From NCBI GenBank assembly GCA_030407315.1, contig JALQPE010002496.1:20833-84832 (forward strand): DNA of 64,000 nucleotides. Reading direction: 5' to 3'. This document shows positions 63,519 to 64,000 of the stretch, piece after piece. The notes beneath the pieces are model-generated. The model was not told the origin of the DNA and did no database searches. It saw only the letters and a list, made by a program, of their open reading frames with translations. A program made the position numbers and the translations under genes. The stretch comes from Asparagopsis taxiformis (taxonomy: Eukaryota; Rhodophyta; Florideophyceae; Bonnemaisoniales; Bonnemaisoniaceae). How positions within the stretch are numbered: position 1 is the stretch's first letter; the number at the start of each line of letters is the position of its first letter.

Positions 63519-64000
63519 ACTGTTCTTTGTAATATTTCTGCACCACGGAAATGAAATAACCATGAGATCAATCGATTTCGGAACATTTATGAAAAGGTCA
63601 ATCAATATCAGAATATGGAAATTTATTCAATCATTTTCGAAACAAATTTATTCTTAACTCGAAAATATATTCTGTTCATACAAAAATCAGTGTTACCTAT
63701 CGAATATCATCCGGTTCTCCTCGCGAATTTCAAGATGATGTGATTCATGCGGAGTCTCGGAGGGAGAATCTACAAGTTATTCAAGTATTTCCTGGAAGGA
63801 GAACCTCAAACGTTTTATCGCCGCCAGTGGGCGCGAAACTTTCGCCGCTTTGAAGCGCAAGCTTCTCAACAACCGCACCAGAAGATCACTTGGCCTCAAG
63901 CCCGTTAACGCCCTTCTGGCGACGCTAACGCGACGGACAATGTCTAGCGGACGCTAATGACGCGGTAAACGCGTATACGGCAAGGCCGGATGAAGATGAA
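63519..64000. other. 3' flank of the transposase and a GC-rich edge
   Basis: AT-rich to ~63790, then abruptly GC-rich with CGCCGC, GACGCTAACGCGACG and related words. That change may mark the element's end. The last bases read in one frame Y-T-A-R-P-D-E-D-E, faintly like the continuation missing from the protease fragment at 55204. This is too short to support. Confidence 0.3.

Overview
This window looks like transposon-dense nuclear DNA from a photosynthetic eukaryote. A red alga is my best guess, from these signs: nearly intron-free genes, a plastid-type site-2 protease fragment, a light-harvesting-like membrane helix, an NB-ARC/WD40 remnant and an XMAP215/MOR1-type TOG-domain gene. No bacterial operons, Shine-Dalgarno sites or tRNA/rRNA genes were seen. 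Host-type genes are few and most are broken (about 7.7-10 kb and 51-55.2 kb). Almost everything else is mobile DNA and its repeats.

Layout. 1-2702: 3' half of a Ty1/copia retrotransposon with its 3' LTR. 2703-6806: dispersed repeats, a 170-bp tandem array and fold-back elements built from nested palindromes. 7.7-10 kb: degraded LHC-like and NB-ARC/WD40 genes. 11.0-12.1 kb: a 43-bp satellite. 14.4-19.8 kb: two convergent genes, a KDZ/TNP2-like transposase and a coiled-coil protein. 20.0-31.5 kb: two large plus-strand genes, a DNA methyltransferase-SET fusion and a ParB-like/2-oxoglutarate dioxygenase protein, bracketed and separated by copies of a ~390-bp repeat. 31.3-33.4 kb and 45.9-48.0 kb: two copies of a ~2.1-kb repeat, one of which cuts off a second ParB-like gene (33.4-35.7 kb). 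36.4-43.5 kb: palindrome cluster, a second TNP2-like transposase (minus strand), a possible spliced hairpin RNA, subterminal repeats and a terminal inverted repeat (TIR) end whose inverted partner lies at 3463. 48-50.4 kb: a decayed LTR element. 51-55.2 kb: host-type genes. 55.3-63.5 kb: a zinc-knuckle protein without a catalytic core, a ParB-like/DNA methyltransferase fusion and a DUF7869-type transposase.

How it fits together. The striking theme is mobile elements that carry their own chromatin and DNA-modification genes: two beta-class (DPPY) DNA methyltransferases, a SET domain, a 2OG-Fe(II) dioxygenase and three ParB/Srx-like domains. The 56.6-62.8 kb element also contains six perfect copies of CAGAAC-N3-GTTCTG, in intergenic and coding DNA alike. 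They are a good candidate for the target of its ParB-like/methyltransferase or transposase protein. The neighbouring 432-residue protein shares both ends of the transposase but lacks its core, so it could act as a natural regulator. All functions are inferred from visible motifs; no database search was run.
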